A stretch of 64,000 nucleotides of DNA from Microbulbifer agarilyticus (GCF_001999945.1 NZ_CP019650.1:3534001-3598000); one strand, 5' to 3'; positions 23,153-34,275 are shown, numbered from the stretch's first letter. Program-made: numbers and translations. Notes: generated by a model from the sequence alone, not told the origin.

Positions 23153-26100
23153 TTATTCGTTTTCCAGCTCGAAGTTCATGCCGAGCGAGCGGATTTCTTT
23201 AACCAGTACGTTGAAGGATTCGGGCATGCCCGGTTCCATGCGGTGGTCACCATCCACGATGTTCTTATACATCTTGGTACGACCTTCAACGTCATCGGAT
23301 TTGACCGTGAGCATTTCCTGCAGGGTGTAAGCAGCACCGTATGCTTCCAGTGCCCACACCTCCATCTCACCGAAGCGCTGACCACCGAACTGCGCCTTAC
23401 CACCCAGCGGCTGCTGGGTAACCAGGCTGTAAGAACCGGTAGAACGCGCGTGCATCTTGTCGTCTACCAGGTGGTTCAGCTTCAGCATGTACATGTAGCC
23501 AACGGTTACCGGACGCTCGAAGGCATCACCGGTACGGCCATCGTACAGAGTGATCTGGCCGGAATCCGGGATGTCAGCCAGACGCAGCAGCTTCTTGATC
23601 TCGGGCTCTGCGGCACCGTCGAATACCGGAGTCGCCATGGGTACACCGCGACGCAGGTTTTCGGACATGGACAGCACTTCTTCATCAGACAGCTCGTCCA
23701 GCTCTTCCTTGCGGCCGCCGGTGGAGTTGTAGACGTCTTCCAGGAAACCACGGATCTTCGCCGCTTCCTGTTTCTCTTTGATCATGCGATCAATTTTCAC
23801 GCCCAGGCCTTTCGCCGCCATGCCCAGGTGCATTTCCAGAACCTGACCAACGTTCATACGAGACGGAACACCCAGCGGGTTCAGAACCACGTCTACCGGC
23901 TCACCGTTCTCGTCGTACGGCATGTCTTCCACCGGCTTGATCACGGAGATAACACCTTTGTTACCGTGACGACCGGCCATCTTGTCACCAGGCTGGATGC
24001 GACGTTTGATCGCCAGGTATACCTTGACGATTTTCAGTACGCCCGGCGCCAGATCGTCGCCAGATTCCAGTTTCTTCTTCTTGTCTTCGAACTGCTCGTC
24101 CAGCAGCTTACGGCGATCGCTCAGCTGAGCTTCCGCTTTTTCCAGCTGCTCGTTCAGGCTCTCTTCTGCCATACGCAGTTTGAACCAGTCTTCGCGCGGC
24201 AGTTCGGACAGGATCTCAGCGTTCAGAACGTCGCCTTTCTTGACGCCTTTGCCACCAGCAACTTTCTCGCCTTCCAGAGCAGCCGCCAGACGCTCGAAGG
24301 TCGCGCCTTCAACAATGCGATACTCTTCGTTCAGATCCTTGCGTACTTCGTCCAGCTGCGCCTTCTCGATAGCGAGAGAGCGCTGGTCTTTCTGCAGACC
24401 GTCGCGGGTGAAGACCTGTACGTCGATCACAGTACCGCGGGTGCCGGAAGGTGCACGCAGGGAAGTGTCTTTAACGTCAGAGGCTTTCTCACCGAAGATC
24501 GCACGCAGCAGTTTTTCTTCCGGGGTCAGCTGGGCTTCACCTTTCGGCGTCACCTTACCAACCAGGATGTCACCAGCGCCCACTTCCGCACCGATGTACA
24601 CGATGCCGGACTCATCCAGTTTGTTCAGCGCAGACTCGCCCACATTGGGAATATCCGCGGTGATCTCTTCGCTGCCCAGCTTGGTGTCACGGGCAATACA
24701 GGTCAGTTCCTGAATGTGGATGGTGGTGAAGCGGTCTTCCTGTACCACGCGCTCGGATACCAGAATGGAATCCTCAAAGTTGTAACCGTTCCAGGGCATG
24801 AACGCGATGCGCATGTTCTGGCCCAGCGCCAGCTCACCCAGGTCGACAGAAGGACCGTCGGCAAGGATATCGCCGCGCGCAACCACGTCACCGGTCTTCA
24901 CGATCGGGCGCTGGTTGATGCAGGTGTTCTGGTTAGAGCGGGTGTACTTGGTCAGACCATACAGATCCACACCCGCATCACCGGCTTCTACTTCGTCGTT
25001 GTGTACACGTACAACTACACGGCTGGCATCCACACGCTCAATCACACCACCGCGTTTGGCAACGATACATACGCCGGAGTCGCGCGCTACGGTGCGCTCC
25101 ATGCCAGTACCTACCAGCGGCTTGTCGGCGCGCAGAGTCGGCACCGCCTGACGCTGCATGTTGGAACCCATGAGTGCACGGTTCGCATCATCGTGTTCCA
25201 GGAAAGGAATCATTGCCGCAGCCACAGACACAACCTGACGGGCGGAAACGTCCATGTACTGGATCTCTTCCGGCGCTTTCAGGGTGAATTCGTACTGGTG
25301 ACGCACGCTTACCAGGTCATCGGTGAAGCGACCGTTCTCATCTACTTCTGCGGAAGCCTGTGCAACGACGTAGTTGGCTTCGTTAATCGCAGACAGGTAT
25401 TCGATCTCGTCAGTTACCTTGCCGTCGACAACCTTGCGGTACGGGCTTTCCAGGAAGCCGTAGTGGTTGGCACGGGCATAGGTCGCCAGGGAGTTAATCA
25501 GACCAATGTTCGGACCTTCCGGCGTCTCAATCGGACATACGCGACCGTAGTGGGTCGGGTGTACGTCTCGCACCTCGAAGCCCGCACGCTCACGGGTCAG
25601 ACCACCCGGGCCCAGTGCAGAAACACGGCGCTTGTGGGTCACTTCCGACAGCGGGTTGTTCTGGTCCATAAACTGAGACAGCTGGGAGGAACCGAAGAAT
25701 TCCTTAACCGCAGCGGCAACCGGCTTGGCGTTGATCAGATCCTGCGGCATCAGGCCTTCGGATTCCGCCATGGACAGACGCTCTTTCACCGCGCGCTCAA
25801 CACGTACCAGACCAACACGGAACTGGTTTTCGGCCATTTCGCCCACGGAACGCACGCGACGGTTACCCAGGTGGTCGATATCGTCGACCATGCCGCGACC
25901 GTTACGGATCTCGATCAGAGTTTTCAGAACATCAACGATGTCGTCTTTGCTCAGGGTGCCCTCACCGGTCTCGTCCGCACGACCCAAACGGCGATTGAAC
26001 TTCATGCGGCCTACCGCAGACAGGTCGTAACGCTCGTCGGAGAAGAACAGGTTCTCGAACAGGGATTCTGCAGACTCTTTGGTGGGCGGCTCGCCCGGGC

Positions 26101-27226
26101 GCATCATGCGGTAGATTTCTACCAGCGCTTCCAGCTCGGTGCGGGAAGGATCGGCGCGCAGAGTGTCAGAAATGAACGGACCGCAGTCCAGATCATTTGT
26201 ATAGAGAGTGTTGAAGCTGTCAACATTCATCAGGCGCAGCTTGGTGATCACTTCTTCAGTGATCTCGGCATTAGCCTCGACAACCACTTCACCGGTCGCT
26301 TCATCGATGACGTCGTGGGCCAACACGCGGCCGTAGGCGTAGGAAATCGGCGCTTCCAGCTTTTCTACACCGGCTTTTTCCAGCTGGCGGATGTGACGCG
26401 GTGTAATACGACGACCTTCTTCAACGATCACCTTGCCGCTGCCGTCTTTAATGTCGAAGGACGCAACATCACCACGCAGGCGAGAAGGAATCAGTTCGAG
26501 ACTGACAGTCTCATCGTTGAGATTGAACGTGCTGGATTCGAAGAACATTTCCAGCATTTCTTGCGAGCTGTAACCCAGTGCGCGTAGCAGAATAGTCGCC
26601 GGCAGTTTACGACGACGATCGATACGTACATACACAAGATCTTTCGGGTCGAACTCGAAGTCGAGCCATGAGCCACGGTAAGGAATTACCCGCGCGGCGT
26701 ACAGCAGTTTACCGGAAGAGTGTGTCTTACCTTTATCGTGGTCGAAGAATACACCCGGGGAGCGGTGCAACTGAGACACGATGACACGCTCGGTACCGTT
26801 GATTACGAAGGTACCGTTTTCAGTCATGAGCGGAATCTCGCCCATGTACACTTCCTGCTCTTTAATGTCCTTAATGGACTTATTCGCAGATTCTTTATCG
26901 TAAATAATCAGACGAACGCGCACACGCAGCGGGCACGCGTAAGTAACGCCACGCAGGGTACACTCTTTTACATCAAAGGCAGGCTTGCCGAGGGTGTAGC
27001 TCACATATTCCAGTGCGGCATTGCCAGAATAGCTGACAATTGGAAATACAGACTTGAACGCCGCCTGCAGGCCGATATCCAGACGCTCATCCGGGCGCGT
27101 GTCGGCCTGCGTAAATTTGCGATACGAGTCCAGCTGTATCGCAAGCAGGAAAGGCACGTCCATGACCTTAGGCAGTTTGCCAAAATCCTTGCGGATACGT
27201 TTTTTCTCAGTGTATGAGTAAGCCAT
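23153..27226 (-). CDS. rpoB: DNA-directed RNA polymerase subunit beta
   Basis: 1357 residues, [20 protein letters not shown] to the C-terminal [20 protein letters not shown]. The rifampicin-pocket segment [19 protein letters not shown] and [19 protein letters not shown] is wild type at every residue I can compare. The catalytic-centre segments ([15 protein letters not shown]) are intact. GGGGAA precedes the ATG. Transcribed from the rplKAJL side through a 305-base gap that contains an attenuator-like hairpin. The long plus-strand ORF of 1145 codons over this gene is its antisense shadow. Confidence 0.99.
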   Translation of the reverse strand: MAYSYTEKKRIRKDFGKLPKVMDVPFLLAIQLDSYRKFTQADTRPDERLDIGLQAAFKSVFPIVSYSGNAALEYVSYTLGKPAFDVKECTLRGVTYACPLRVRVRLIIYDKESANKSIKDIKEQEVYMGEIPLMTENGTFVINGTERVIVSQLHRSPGVFFDHDKGKTHSSGKLLYAARVIPYRGSWLDFEFDPKDLVYVRIDRRRKLPATILLRALGYSSQEMLEMFFESSTFNLNDETVSLELIPSRLRGDVASFDIKDGSGKVIVEEGRRITPRHIRQLEKAGVEKLEAPISYAYGRVLAHDVIDEATGEVVVEANAEITEEVITKLRLMNVDSFNTLYTNDLDCGPFISDTLRADPSRTELEALVEIYRMMRPGEPPTKESAESLFENLFFSDERYDLSAVGRMKFNRRLGRADETGEGTLSKDDIVDVLKTLIEIRNGRGMVDDIDHLGNRRVRSVGEMAENQFRVGLVRVERAVKERLSMAESEGLMPQDLINAKPVAAAVKEFFGSSQLSQFMDQNNPLSEVTHKRRVSALGPGGLTRERAGFEVRDVHPTHYGRVCPIETPEGPNIGLINSLATYARANHYGFLESPYRKVVDGKVTDEIEYLSAINEANYVVAQASAEVDENGRFTDDLVSVRHQYEFTLKAPEEIQYMDVSARQVVSVAAAMIPFLEHDDANRALMGSNMQRQAVPTLRADKPLVGTGMERTVARDSGVCIVAKRGGVIERVDASRVVVRVHNDEVEAGDAGVDLYGLTKYTRSNQNTCINQRPIVKTGDVVARGDILADGPSVDLGELALGQNMRIAFMPWNGYNFEDSILVSERVVQEDRFTTIHIQELTCIARDTKLGSEEITADIPNVGESALNKLDESGIVYIGAEVGAGDILVGKVTPKGEAQLTPEEKLLRAIFGEKASDVKDTSLRAPSGTRGTVIDVQVFTRDGLQKDQRSLAIEKAQLDEVRKDLNEEYRIVEGATFERLAAALEGEKVAGGKGVKKGDVLNAEILSELPREDWFKLRMAEESLNEQLEKAEAQLSDRRKLLDEQFEDKKKKLESGDDLAPGVLKIVKVYLAIKRRIQPGDKMAGRHGNKGVISVIKPVEDMPYDENGEPVDVVLNPLGVPSRMNVGQVLEMHLGMAAKGLGVKIDRMIKEKQEAAKIRGFLEDVYNSTGGRKEELDELSDEEVLSMSENLRRGVPMATPVFDGAAEPEIKKLLRLADIPDSGQITLYDGRTGDAFERPVTVGYMYMLKLNHLVDDKMHARSTGSYSLVTQQPLGGKAQFGGQRFGEMEVWALEAYGAAYTLQEMLTVKSDDVEGRTKMYKNIVDGDHRMEPGMPESFNVLVKEIRSLGMNFELENE

Positions 27227-27449
27227 TCATATTCCCCAGCTTGATCGGTGACAAGACTTCATCAGAGCTACGGTCAGCAACCTGACGTTACGCAGCCCAT
27301 CCGGGCGAGAAGTCTCTGCACATTGCGCTACGCTTTAAGGGCTGACCAAAAAACATACCACTCTGTGCACAAACCTCTCGGTTTGTTTGCCGTTTACTCT
27401 GCGACCTGCTCCTCACCAGTGGCGGGAAAAGCCCCATGCCGCAAACGGC

Positions 27450-27491
27450 AAAAAGGCCGGCGGACAAAAGTCCACCAGCCTTTCCGCCGGC
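27450..27491 (-). terminator. Attenuator-like hairpin between rplL and rpoB
   Basis: In the mRNA, GCCGGCGGA (27491-27483) can pair perfectly with TCCGCCGGC (27464-27456), followed by CTTTTTG. The same 3' arm can instead pair with the nearer AAAGGCTGGTGGA through G-U pairs, giving a long stem with a short loop. Its position, about 40 bases after the rplL stop and 220 before rpoB, is that of the partial terminator known in E. coli, which sets the ratio of ribosomal protein to polymerase. Little else is visible in the rest of the 27227-27531 gap. Confidence 0.75.
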
Positions 27492-27531
27492 AACCGACTA
27501 ATCGGCCCCAGCGGTATTGTGTAAAACCGAA

Positions 27532-27903
27532 TTACTTCAGTTCTACGGTAGCGCCAGCTTCTTCCAGCTCTTTCTTCGCTGCTTCGGCTTCTTCTTTGGA
27601 AACGCCTTCTTTCAGCGGGCTCGGAGCACCGTCTACCAGACCTTTGGCTTCTTTCAGGCCAAGACCGGTGATGCCGCGAACAGCCTTGATCACGTTTACT
27701 TTCTTGTCGCCAGCAGAGGTCAGAATTACGTCGAATTCAGTCTTTTCTTCTGCAGCAGCGTCGCCGCCAGCAGCGCCACCAGCAACAACAGCAGCCGCTG
27801 CGGTTACGCCGAACTTTTCTTCCATAGCTTCGATCAGCTCAACAACGTCCTTAACGGACATTTCGGCGATCGCATTGATGATATCTTCTTTAGTCAGAGA
27901 CAT
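27532..27903 (-). CDS. rplL: 50S ribosomal protein L7/L12
   Basis: 123 residues: an N-terminal dimerisation helix ([20 protein letters not shown]), an Ala/Gly hinge ([19 protein letters not shown]) and the C-terminal domain ([20 protein letters not shown]) that recruits translation GTPases. It lies 86 bases after rplJ and ends at a hairpin that partly separates it from rpoB. Confidence 0.98.
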   Translation of the reverse strand: MSLTKEDIINAIAEMSVKDVVELIEAMEEKFGVTAAAAVVAGGAAGGDAAAEEKTEFDVILTSAGDKKVNVIKAVRGITGLGLKEAKGLVDGAPSPLKEGVSKEEAEAAKKELEEAGATVELK

Positions 27904-27989
27904 GAGTTAGTACCTGATTTCGTGTGAGCAGCAAACTGCTCGTAATTTCTATAAAAGTGGATAACTGCCATTTCGCTTTTGCGAAACTA

Positions 27990-28484
27990 TTAAGCAGCTT
28001 CCTGCTCTTTCTGGTCGCGAACGGCCGCAATAGTGCGAACCAGTTTGCCAGCAGATGCTTCTTTCATGCAGCTCATCAGCTTAGCGATTGCTTCATCGTA
28101 AGTCGGCAGGCTTGCCAACAGAGCGATGTCAGTCGCTACGCCTTCAAAGGCGGCACCTTTCAGCTCCAGCTTTTCATTGTCTTTTGCGAACGCCTTGAGG
28201 ATGCGCGCGCCGGCACCCGGGTGTTCGTTAGAGAAAGCAATGATGCTGGGACCTACGAACGTCTCGATCAGACATTCGAATTCGGTACCGGCCAGAGCGC
28301 GACGCGCCAGAGTATTGCGGACGACTTTCAACCAAACGCCGTTCTCGCGAGCCTCTTTGCGCAGGGCAGTCATGTCATTCACGGTTACGCCACGGGAATC
28401 CGCAACAACCGCAGACAGAGCACCCTCAGCAGCCTGCTGGACTTCCGCGACAATCGCTTTCTTGTCTACGAGTCCAATAGCCAT
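27990..28484 (-). CDS. rplJ: 50S ribosomal protein L10
   Basis: 164 residues starting [20 protein letters not shown]. The 40-codon open extension to 28604 runs through the leader hairpin and is rejected. AGGAGTG lies 6 bases before the ATG. L10 is the stalk base that holds the L7/L12 dimers, and in E. coli the L10-L12 complex represses translation of this message through the leader. Confidence 0.97.
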   Translation of the reverse strand: MAIGLVDKKAIVAEVQQAAEGALSAVVADSRGVTVNDMTALRKEARENGVWLKVVRNTLARRALAGTEFECLIETFVGPSIIAFSNEHPGAGARILKAFAKDNEKLELKGAAFEGVATDIALLASLPTYDEAIAKLMSCMKEASAGKLVRTIAAVRDQKEQEAA

Positions 28485-28503
28485 AGTGTCACTCCTGGAT
28501 TTG

Positions 28504-28533
28504 AAAAAAGATTGGGATCTTCTGACCCCAATC
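28504..28533 (-). terminator. Terminator-like hairpin in the rplJ leader
   Basis: In the mRNA, GATTGGGGTC, loop AGAA, GATCCCAATC (10 bp with one G-U pair), then six Ts. It looks like a complete intrinsic terminator, 19 bases before the rplJ start. The 282-base gap between rplA and rplJ (28485-28766) is the place of the L10-binding leader in gammaproteobacteria. The hairpin suggests premature termination as part of control. Confidence 0.7.
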
Positions 28534-28766
28534 CGTTCCGGTGCAAAAAGCTCAAATCCAGTAAAAATACTGGTTTGGGCAACACCGTCTGCGTAGGCTC
28601 GCACTCACTGTTGGCCAACCTGGCCGGAGCGCGGATTAAGCGGAGAGCATTTAAACCTCAAACACCCACCGCACCTACGGTCTTTGACGGCCCGCCGCGC
28701 TGCCTAAGCGACGCGGCGAACCCCAAAGTTCTTTTACAATCTGGCGCAGTAATTACTGTATGTAAA

Positions 28767-29465
28767 TTACTTAACGTCCAGAGTAGCTTGATCAAGGATC
28801 AGACCCGGGCCCATGGTGGTGCTCAGGGTGATCTTCTTCAGATATACGCCCTTGGCAGAAGCCGGCTTGGCCTTTTTCAGGTCAGCAACCAGAGCTTCCA
28901 GGTTTTCTTTCAGCGCATTCGCATCGAAAGACACCTTGCCGATACCGCCGTGCACGATGCCGCCTTTATCAGCGCGGAAACGTACCTGACCAGCTTTTGC
29001 GTTTTTAACCGCAGTCGCTACATCCGGGGTAACGGTGCCAGTTTTCGGGTTCGGCATCAGGCCACGCGGGCCGAGGATCTGGCCCAGCTGACCAACAACG
29101 CGCATAGCGTCCGGGGAGGCCACAACTACGTCGAAATCCATCTTGCCAGCTTTAACTTCTGCTGCCAGTTCGTCCATACCAACGATGTCAGCGCCAGCTT
29201 CTTTCGCAGCGTCGGCGTTGGCACCCTGGGTGAATACAGCAACACGTACTTCTTTACCGGTACCATGCGGCAGGGTGGTCGCGCCACGAACAGCCTGGTC
29301 GGATTTACGCGGATCAATACCCAGATTGATCGCTGCGTCCACGGTTTCGGAGAACTTAACCTTGGAGAATTCTTTCAGCAGCGCTACTGCTTCTTCGATA
29401 CCGTAAGCCTTGCCAGCTTCCAGTTTTTCAGCCATTGCGCGCTGACGCTTGGTCAATTTAGCCAC
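28767..29465 (-). CDS. rplA: 50S ribosomal protein L1
   Basis: 232 residues, [20 protein letters not shown] and the RNA-binding signature [14 protein letters not shown], then [19 protein letters not shown]1 forms the mobile stalk near the E site and, in E. coli, represses rplKA translation. Its start codon directly follows the rplK stop. Confidence 0.98.
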   Translation of the reverse strand: MAKLTKRQRAMAEKLEAGKAYGIEEAVALLKEFSKVKFSETVDAAINLGIDPRKSDQAVRGATTLPHGTGKEVRVAVFTQGANADAAKEAGADIVGMDELAAEVKAGKMDFDVVVASPDAMRVVGQLGQILGPRGLMPNPKTGTVTPDVATAVKNAKAGQVRFRADKGGIVHGGIGKVSFDANALKENLEALVADLKKAKPASAKGVYLKKITLSTTMGPGLILDQATLDVK

Positions 29466-29897
29466 TTACAGACCCTCCACTTCGATACCGGCACTGCGAG
29501 CAGAACCAGCGATGGTGCGCACCGCTGCATCCATATCGGAGGCAGTCAGGTCTGCTTTTTTCATTTCAACGATTTCTTCGATCTGAGCGCGGGTCACTTT
29601 ACCGACTTTCTCGGTGTTCGGACGGCCGGAACCACTCTTGATCTTGGCAGCCTTGCGCAGCAGAACCGACGCGGGCGGCGACTTCATGATGAAGGTGAAG
29701 GAGCGATCGTTGTAAACGGAGATCACTACCGGTACCGGCAGACCTGGTTCCAAGCTCTGGGTCTGTGCGTTAAACGCTTTACAGAATTCCATGATGTTCA
29801 CGCCGTGCTGACCCAGTGCAGGACCAACGGGAGGGCTTGGGTTGGCCTGACCGGCCTTAACTTGCAGCTTGATGTAAGCTTCTACTTTCTTAGCCAT
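29466..29897 (-). CDS. rplK: 50S ribosomal protein L11
   Basis: 143 residues with a Pro-rich N-terminal segment ([20 protein letters not shown]) and the rRNA-binding C-terminal domain ([20 protein letters not shown]). L11 forms the GTPase-associated centre and the thiostrepton site. GAGGAAG precedes the ATG. First gene of rplK-rplA; the 175-base gap to nusG holds a stem-loop and probably the promoter, which I could not place with confidence. Confidence 0.98.
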   Translation of the reverse strand: MAKKVEAYIKLQVKAGQANPSPPVGPALGQHGVNIMEFCKAFNAQTQSLEPGLPVPVVISVYNDRSFTFIMKSPPASVLLRKAAKIKSGSGRPNTEKVGKVTRAQIEEIVEMKKADLTASDMDAAVRTIAGSARSAGIEVEGL

Positions 29898-30021
29898 TAC
29901 AGCTTCCTCTTTAACTGGGTATTAGCGCCTGCGCTGTACACTTATACAAACGTGCAACGCTCAGCTCCCCTGTTTTCCCATCCAGCCAGAGCATTTTCAG
30001 CACTGGGTTTTCAGGGACGCG

Positions 30022-30052
30022 AAAGCCCTCTTCCGCCGAAACGAAAGAGGGC
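30022..30052 (-). terminator. Stem-loop after nusG, possible weak terminator
   Basis: GCCCTCTT and AAGAGGGC form an 8-bp stem on the minus strand about 20 bases after the nusG stop, followed by only TTTCG. The short T-run makes it a poor intrinsic terminator; a processing or 3'-end stability role is as likely. Confidence 0.4.
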
Positions 30053-30072
30053 CGAATCCTTTCAGCTCGAAA

Positions 30073-30606
30073 TCAGCTCTTTTCTACCTGGCTGAATTCC
30101 AGCTCTACTGGCGTGGAGCGACCGAAGATCAACACCGCCACCCGCAGGCGGCTCTTCTCGTAGTTGACTTCCTCAACCACACCATTGAAATCATTAAACG
30201 GACCGTCGATAACACGCACCATTTCACCCGGCTCGAACAGCGTTTTGGGCTTGGGCTTATCAACAGAATCGTCAATGCGATTCAGAATCGCTTGAGCTTC
30301 ACGATCGGTGATTGGCGCCGGCTTGTCTGCCTTGCCGCCAATAAAGCCCAGCACACGAGGGGTCTCTTTAACCAGGTGCCAGGTGTCGTCGTTCAACTCC
30401 ATTTCCACCAGTACATAACCGGGGAAGAATTTACGCTCACTCTTGCGCTTTTGGCCGGCACGCATTTCCACCACTTCCTCGGTGGGCACCAGCACCTCAC
30501 CAAAGAGGTGGTCCATTTCGTGCAGCTCAATGCGCTCCTTCAGAGAAGTCTTTACACGCTTCTCATAGCCGGAGTAGGCCTGAACCACATACCAATGCTT
30601 TGCCAT
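30073..30606 (-). CDS. nusG: Transcription elongation/antitermination factor NusG
   Basis: 177 residues. The NGN domain is at the N-terminus ([39 protein letters not shown]) and the KOW motif at the C-terminus ([20 protein letters not shown]). It binds polymerase, suppresses pausing and couples Rho or S10. It lies 10 bases after secE and is co-transcribed with it. Confidence 0.99.
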   Translation of the reverse strand: MAKHWYVVQAYSGYEKRVKTSLKERIELHEMDHLFGEVLVPTEEVVEMRAGQKRKSERKFFPGYVLVEMELNDDTWHLVKETPRVLGFIGGKADKPAPITDREAQAILNRIDDSVDKPKPKTLFEPGEMVRVIDGPFNDFNGVVEEVNYEKSRLRVAVLIFGRSTPVELEFSQVEKS

Positions 30607-30616
30607 GGATTAACCT

Positions 30617-30985
30617 TTAGCCAATGATCTTGGAAGCAATCCAGCCAAGACCGGAGTCCAACGCCCAGAGAATGACCGCCATCAGCAGCACAAACACAAC
30701 CACGATTAGGGTGGTCTGGGTTGCTTCTTGACGGGTCGGCCATACTACGCGGCGCACTTCATTTTGCGCTTCCCGCAGCAGATTCCAGAAGGCATTACCC
30801 TTCTCGGTCTGCACTGCAACAAATACCGCAACCAAGCAAAGCGCAACGATTGCCAGCACACGATACAACAGGGGAATTTCGGCGTAGTAGGAATTACCGG
30901 CAACAGCAGCGCCAATCAACGCCACGACTACCAGCCACTTGAGGCCGTCAAGACGAAAGGTTTTCGCCTCTACTTTTGCATTCAT
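30617..30985 (-). CDS. secE: Preprotein translocase subunit SecE
   Basis: 122 residues with three hydrophobic helices at about 14-35, 40-60 and 93-117, as in the long gammaproteobacterial form, and the conserved cytoplasmic segment FWNLLREAQNEVRRVVWPTR before the last helix. It clamps SecY in the membrane. First coding gene of secE-nusG, downstream of tRNA-Trp. Confidence 0.97.
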   Translation of the reverse strand: MNAKVEAKTFRLDGLKWLVVVALIGAAVAGNSYYAEIPLLYRVLAIVALCLVAVFVAVQTEKGNAFWNLLREAQNEVRRVVWPTRQEATQTTLIVVVFVLLMAVILWALDSGLGWIASKIIG

Positions 30986-31102
30986 ACAAAGAAGCCTTTA
31001 GTGCGCCCAGATACTGCAAGGCGCCTTTATTGCCTACGACCACAAAGAGCGACAGCAGTACAGGATAGCCCAACTGCAGGCCCCTTGCGGGCATCTGAAA
31101 GT

Positions 31103-31178
31103 TGGCAGGCCAGGAGGGACTCGAACCCCCAACAGTCGGTTTTGGAGACCGATGCTCTACCAATTGAACTACTGGCCT
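31103..31178 (-). tRNA. tRNA-Trp (CCA)
   Basis: Full cloverleaf with encoded CCA. Acceptor AGGCCAG pairs with CTGGCCT, the anticodon loop is CTCCAAA, and the T arm contains GTTCGAG. It lies between tuf and secE, a placement also found in pseudomonads. Confidence 0.98.
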
Positions 31179-31255
31179 GAAACACTTCCGGAGGCAGACT
31201 GCGCCATCTCCGGAAAAAATGAGGGGCGGATCATACCACCGACCCCAGCATTTGC

Positions 31256-31290
31256 AAGCGCGACTACAGATTCACATTGTAGTCGCGCTT
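31256..31290. repeat. Perfect 13-bp palindrome after the second tuf gene
   Basis: AAGCGCGACTACA and TGTAGTCGCGCTT with a 9-base loop, starting 9 bases after the tuf stop. No T-run follows on the tuf strand, so it is more likely a 3'-end stabiliser or processing site than a full terminator. tuf and tRNA-Trp-secE may therefore remain linked. Confidence 0.6.
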
Positions 31291-31298
31291 TTCACCGA

Positions 31299-32492
31299 TT
31301 ACTCGATGATCTTAGCTACAACGCCAGCACCAACGGTACGGCCACCTTCGCGGATCGCGAAGCGCAGACCATCTTCCATTGCGATCGGCGCAATCAGGGT
31401 AACGGTCATCTGAACGTTATCGCCTGGCATTACCATCTCGGTACCTTCTGGCAGTTCACACGCACCAGTTACGTCAGTGGTACGGAAGTAGAACTGAGGA
31501 CGGTAGCCTTTGAAGAACGGGGTGTGACGACCACCTTCGTCCTTGGACAGTACGTACACTTCTGCTTCGAACTTGGTGTGCGGGGTGATGGAGCCCGGCT
31601 TAGCCAGAACCTGACCACGCTCAACTTCGTCACGCTTGGTACCACGCAGCAGCGCACCAATGTTCTCACCAGCACGGCCTTCGTCCAGCAGCTTGCGGAA
31701 CATTTCTACACCAGTACAGGTAGTAGTGGTGGTTTCTTTGATACCAACGATCTCGATCTCGTCACCAGTGTTGATAACACCACGCTCAACACGACCGGTA
31801 ACTACGGTACCACGACCGGAGATGGAGAATACGTCTTCGATCGGCATCAGGAACGGCTGGTCTACCGCACGCTCCGGCTCCGGAATGTACTCGTCCAGGG
31901 TTTCAACCAGCTTCTTAACAGCGGTAGTACCCATTTCGTTGCTGTCGTCGCCGTTCAGGGCCATCAGAGCAGAACCAACGATGATCGGAGTGTCGTCACC
32001 CGGGAACTCGTACTGGTCCAGAAGTTCACGAACTTCCATCTCTACCAGTTCCAGCAGCTCTTCGTCGTCAACCATGTCGGCTTTGTTCAGGAATACCACG
32101 ATGTAAGGTACACCTACCTGACGAGACAGCAGGATGTGCTCACGAGTCTGCGGCATGGGGCCGTCAGCTGCGGAACATACCAGGATAGCGCCGTCCATCT
32201 GAGCAGCACCGGTGATCATGTTCTTAACGTAGTCGGCGTGTCCCGGGCAATCTACGTGCGCGTAGTGACGGGTCGGGGACTCGTATTCAACGTGAGAGGT
32301 TGCGATGGTGATACCACGCTCACGCTCTTCCGGAGCGTTGTCGATACCGTCGAAAGCAACAGCGTCGCCGCCCCATACTTCTGCACATACGCGAGTCAGT
32401 GCAGCAGTCAGAGTGGTTTTACCGTGGTCAACGTGACCGATGGTGCCCACGTTTACGTGGGGCTTGGAACGTTCAAACTTTTCTTTTCCCAT
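31299..32492 (-). CDS. tuf: Elongation factor Tu, tRNA-operon copy
   Basis: Second EF-Tu gene, 397 residues, [20 protein letters not shown], same protein as at 14103-15296. The frame is open upstream to 32741 through tRNA-Thr, but the family start and the end of the DNA identity between copies both fix the ATG at 32492. GGAGGCCCGCA precedes it. It is the distal gene of a tRNA operon (Thr-Tyr-Gly-Thr-tuf), the arrangement of E. coli tufB. Confidence 0.99.
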   Translation of the reverse strand: MGKEKFERSKPHVNVGTIGHVDHGKTTLTAALTRVCAEVWGGDAVAFDGIDNAPEERERGITIATSHVEYESPTRHYAHVDCPGHADYVKNMITGAAQMDGAILVCSAADGPMPQTREHILLSRQVGVPYIVVFLNKADMVDDEELLELVEMEVRELLDQYEFPGDDTPIIVGSALMALNGDDSNEMGTTAVKKLVETLDEYIPEPERAVDQPFLMPIEDVFSISGRGTVVTGRVERGVINTGDEIEIVGIKETTTTTCTGVEMFRKLLDEGRAGENIGALLRGTKRDEVERGQVLAKPGSITPHTKFEAEVYVLSKDEGGRHTPFFKGYRPQFYFRTTDVTGACELPEGTEMVMPGDNVQMTVTLIAPIAMEDGLRFAIREGGRTVGAGVVAKIIE

Positions 32493-32647
32493 TGCGGGCC
32501 TCCCAATATAAGCGTGAGCCGCACTCGCGGCCTTACCAAGAACAACCCCCGGAAATCCGCTCGGGAGCCTTTTGCACCCAGGCCGCAACAACGCAAAACC
32601 CGGATACAAATAACCGCGGAGACACAGGCCACCGCGGTTACGAATAA

Positions 32648-32722
32648 TGGAGCTCATGGGCGGATTTGAACCGCCGACCTCACCCTTACCAAGGGTGTGC
32701 TCTACCCCTGAGCTACATGAGC
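32648..32722 (-). tRNA. tRNA-Thr (GGU anticodon)
   Basis: Acceptor GCTCATG pairs with CATGAGC, anticodon loop TTGGTAA, CCA encoded. Last tRNA before tuf, about 155 bases upstream of its start. Confidence 0.98.
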
Positions 32723-32830
32723 TTACTCCAACTACCGGCAATCCAGCCGGCGCAGGCGGGGCCGCCTGCTTTCTTGCAACCTAAGCTGCAACTTCCAAAT
32801 GCCTTTCCAAACAGGTCCCACACAAAGGAT

Positions 32831-32904
<74 letters not shown>

Positions 32905-32984
32905 GCTATCGCGTGCGAAAACCTCCAACCAAAAGAGCAACAACCTCTTCCGGCCTCGATGCCAGCACACAGGCATCTAAATAA

Positions 32985-33068
32985 TGGTGCAGGGGGGTGG
33001 ATTCGAACCACCGAAGCTTGCGCGTCAGATTTACAGTCTGATCCCTTTGGCCACTCGGGAACCCCTGC
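32985..33068 (-). tRNA. tRNA-Tyr (GUA anticodon)
   Basis: 84-base class II tRNA with a long variable arm. Acceptor GCAGGGG pairs with CCCCTGC, anticodon loop CTGTAAA, CCA encoded. Second of the four tRNAs. Confidence 0.98.
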
Positions 33069-33179
33069 TCGAAAGCGGTGCGTATTTTCTACAGCGACCC
33101 ATTCGATGTCAACAAGTTTTTCCTTAAAATTCACACACTTAACTGAACTTCTTCAGCATCCTGCGGAACAGGATAGAGA

Positions 33180-33255
33180 TGGAGCTGACGAGAGGAGTCG
33201 AACCCCCGACCGGCTGATTACAAGTCAGCTGCTCTACCAACTGAGCTACGTCAGC
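33180..33255 (-). tRNA. tRNA-Thr (UGU anticodon)
   Basis: Acceptor GCTGACG pairs with CGTCAGC, anticodon loop CTTGTAA, CCA encoded. First gene of the tRNA-tuf operon, about 90 bases downstream of a good promoter. Confidence 0.98.
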
Positions 33256-33345
33256 ATCTCCAAAATGAAGCCTTGCGACTTCTCCGTGAAGCCCGAGGGC
33301 TCACGCACTTCAAAGGTTGTTGATCCCCCCTGAAGTGGAGGCGGG

Positions 33346-33374
33346 ATTCTAGGGGAAGTGATGGCGACAAGCAA
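33346..33374 (-). promoter_or_regulatory. Sigma-70 promoter of the tRNA-tuf operon
   Basis: On the minus strand: TTGCTT, 17 bases, TAGAAT, then a GC-rich discriminator (CCCGCC). Same -10 and spacing as the str promoter at 18662-18690. It lies 45 bases after the upstream SPOR gene. Confidence 0.75.
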
Positions 33375-33418
33375 CAGCCTGTTGTCGTTTTTCTTCACCC
33401 CAGGCAGACATTTCACTG

Positions 33419-34159
33419 TTACTGCTCGGCACTGGCCTCACGGATCTCGCTACACACATTTTGGCGACGTCCGATATCCGGGTAATCCAACTGTAGCTGC
33501 TGCCAAAACTCCTCGCCCACAAGCTCTTGCGCGCCACCATCCACAGCAGGCCCAGCACTGCTGAGCACGACCCAGCGCTCCAAATACGTTTGTGGTTCTT
33601 CGCGATATTCTGCATCAAAGCCGCGCGCACGTAACTCCTCGGTTAACGACTGCGCACGGTCAATCTCGGAAAAAATACCAAAGGAAATACCATTCTCCAG
33701 TGAGCCCTTGGGGATAACATAACTATCCACCCCCGCAGCCTGGAGCTCGCGCAGCTTGCGGAAGGCATCTTTGGAAGAGTTCAGTGGTGCCAGATACACC
33801 CAGTAGCGCATTTGCCCCTGCATCTCTATGTCGCGCAAATCCGCCTCGACCTGCAGCGCCTGCAGACGGCGCACCACATCCACCCCCTGATAGGCCTCAT
33901 CAAACGGCCCGACCATGGTGCACAAGGGGTCGGTAACCGTACCGGTTGCAGGCTCCGGAGGCGCAGGCGGCTGCGCCTCAGCGACAGGTGCCCGCGCCGC
34001 AAGCTCTTCAGGGTCCAATTCGCTAACCAGAGATATGGTGTCAGCACCGCGGTCTGCCTGCGACACCACTACTGCCTTTGCTGGCGTGCGCTCGGTGGTC
34101 ATAAACCAGCCGAACAAACCCAGATTCACAACTACCAATAAGAAAAATATCCAGCGCAT
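33419..34159 (-). CDS. SPOR-domain membrane protein
   Basis: 246 residues. An N-terminal anchor helix (MRWIFFLLVVVNLGLFGWFM), a Pro/Ala-rich linker (about 55-75), then a SPOR-like fold at about 80-195 (LCTMVGPFDEAYQGVDVVRR; YWVYLAPLNSSKDAFRKLRE; FGIFSEIDRAQSLTEELRAR). SPOR domains bind denuded septal peptidoglycan. The linker and SPOR part should face the periplasm. It sits after coaX on the same strand, a frequent neighbour in pseudomonads. The exact role in cell division is not known. Confidence 0.85.
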   Translation of the reverse strand: MRWIFFLLVVVNLGLFGWFMTTERTPAKAVVVSQADRGADTISLVSELDPEELAARAPVAEAQPPAPPEPATGTVTDPLCTMVGPFDEAYQGVDVVRRLQALQVEADLRDIEMQGQMRYWVYLAPLNSSKDAFRKLRELQAAGVDSYVIPKGSLENGISFGIFSEIDRAQSLTEELRARGFDAEYREEPQTYLERWVVLSSAGPAVDGGAQELVGEEFWQQLQLDYPDIGRRQNVCSEIREASAEQ

Positions 34160-34275
34160 AGAGACTTCGTTGTTCTATTCCACGTAATTAATTCAAACGC
34201 GCCCGCAGCAGTGCCACTCCGGATTCGCGCGTTGCCGCCCGAAAGAGCGTCGTGCCGAAGCGAAAAAGCAGAGCG

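Noticed and set aside
23150..26587. 1145-codon plus-strand ORF
   Set aside because: Antisense shadow of rpoB, with long His/Arg/Gln runs typical of reversed conserved codons.
27924..30095. 723-codon plus-strand ORF across rplJ, rplA and rplK
   Set aside because: It runs opposite to four conserved genes and their leader; no protein family is visible in it.
31152..32669. 505-codon plus-strand ORF over the second tuf gene, repeated over the first
   Set aside because: Its duplication only reflects the identity of the two tuf genes on the other strand.
33419..33630. Coding frames antisense to or between the tRNA genes and the SPOR gene
   Set aside because: Short frames over tRNAs and a well-supported gene; no independent support.
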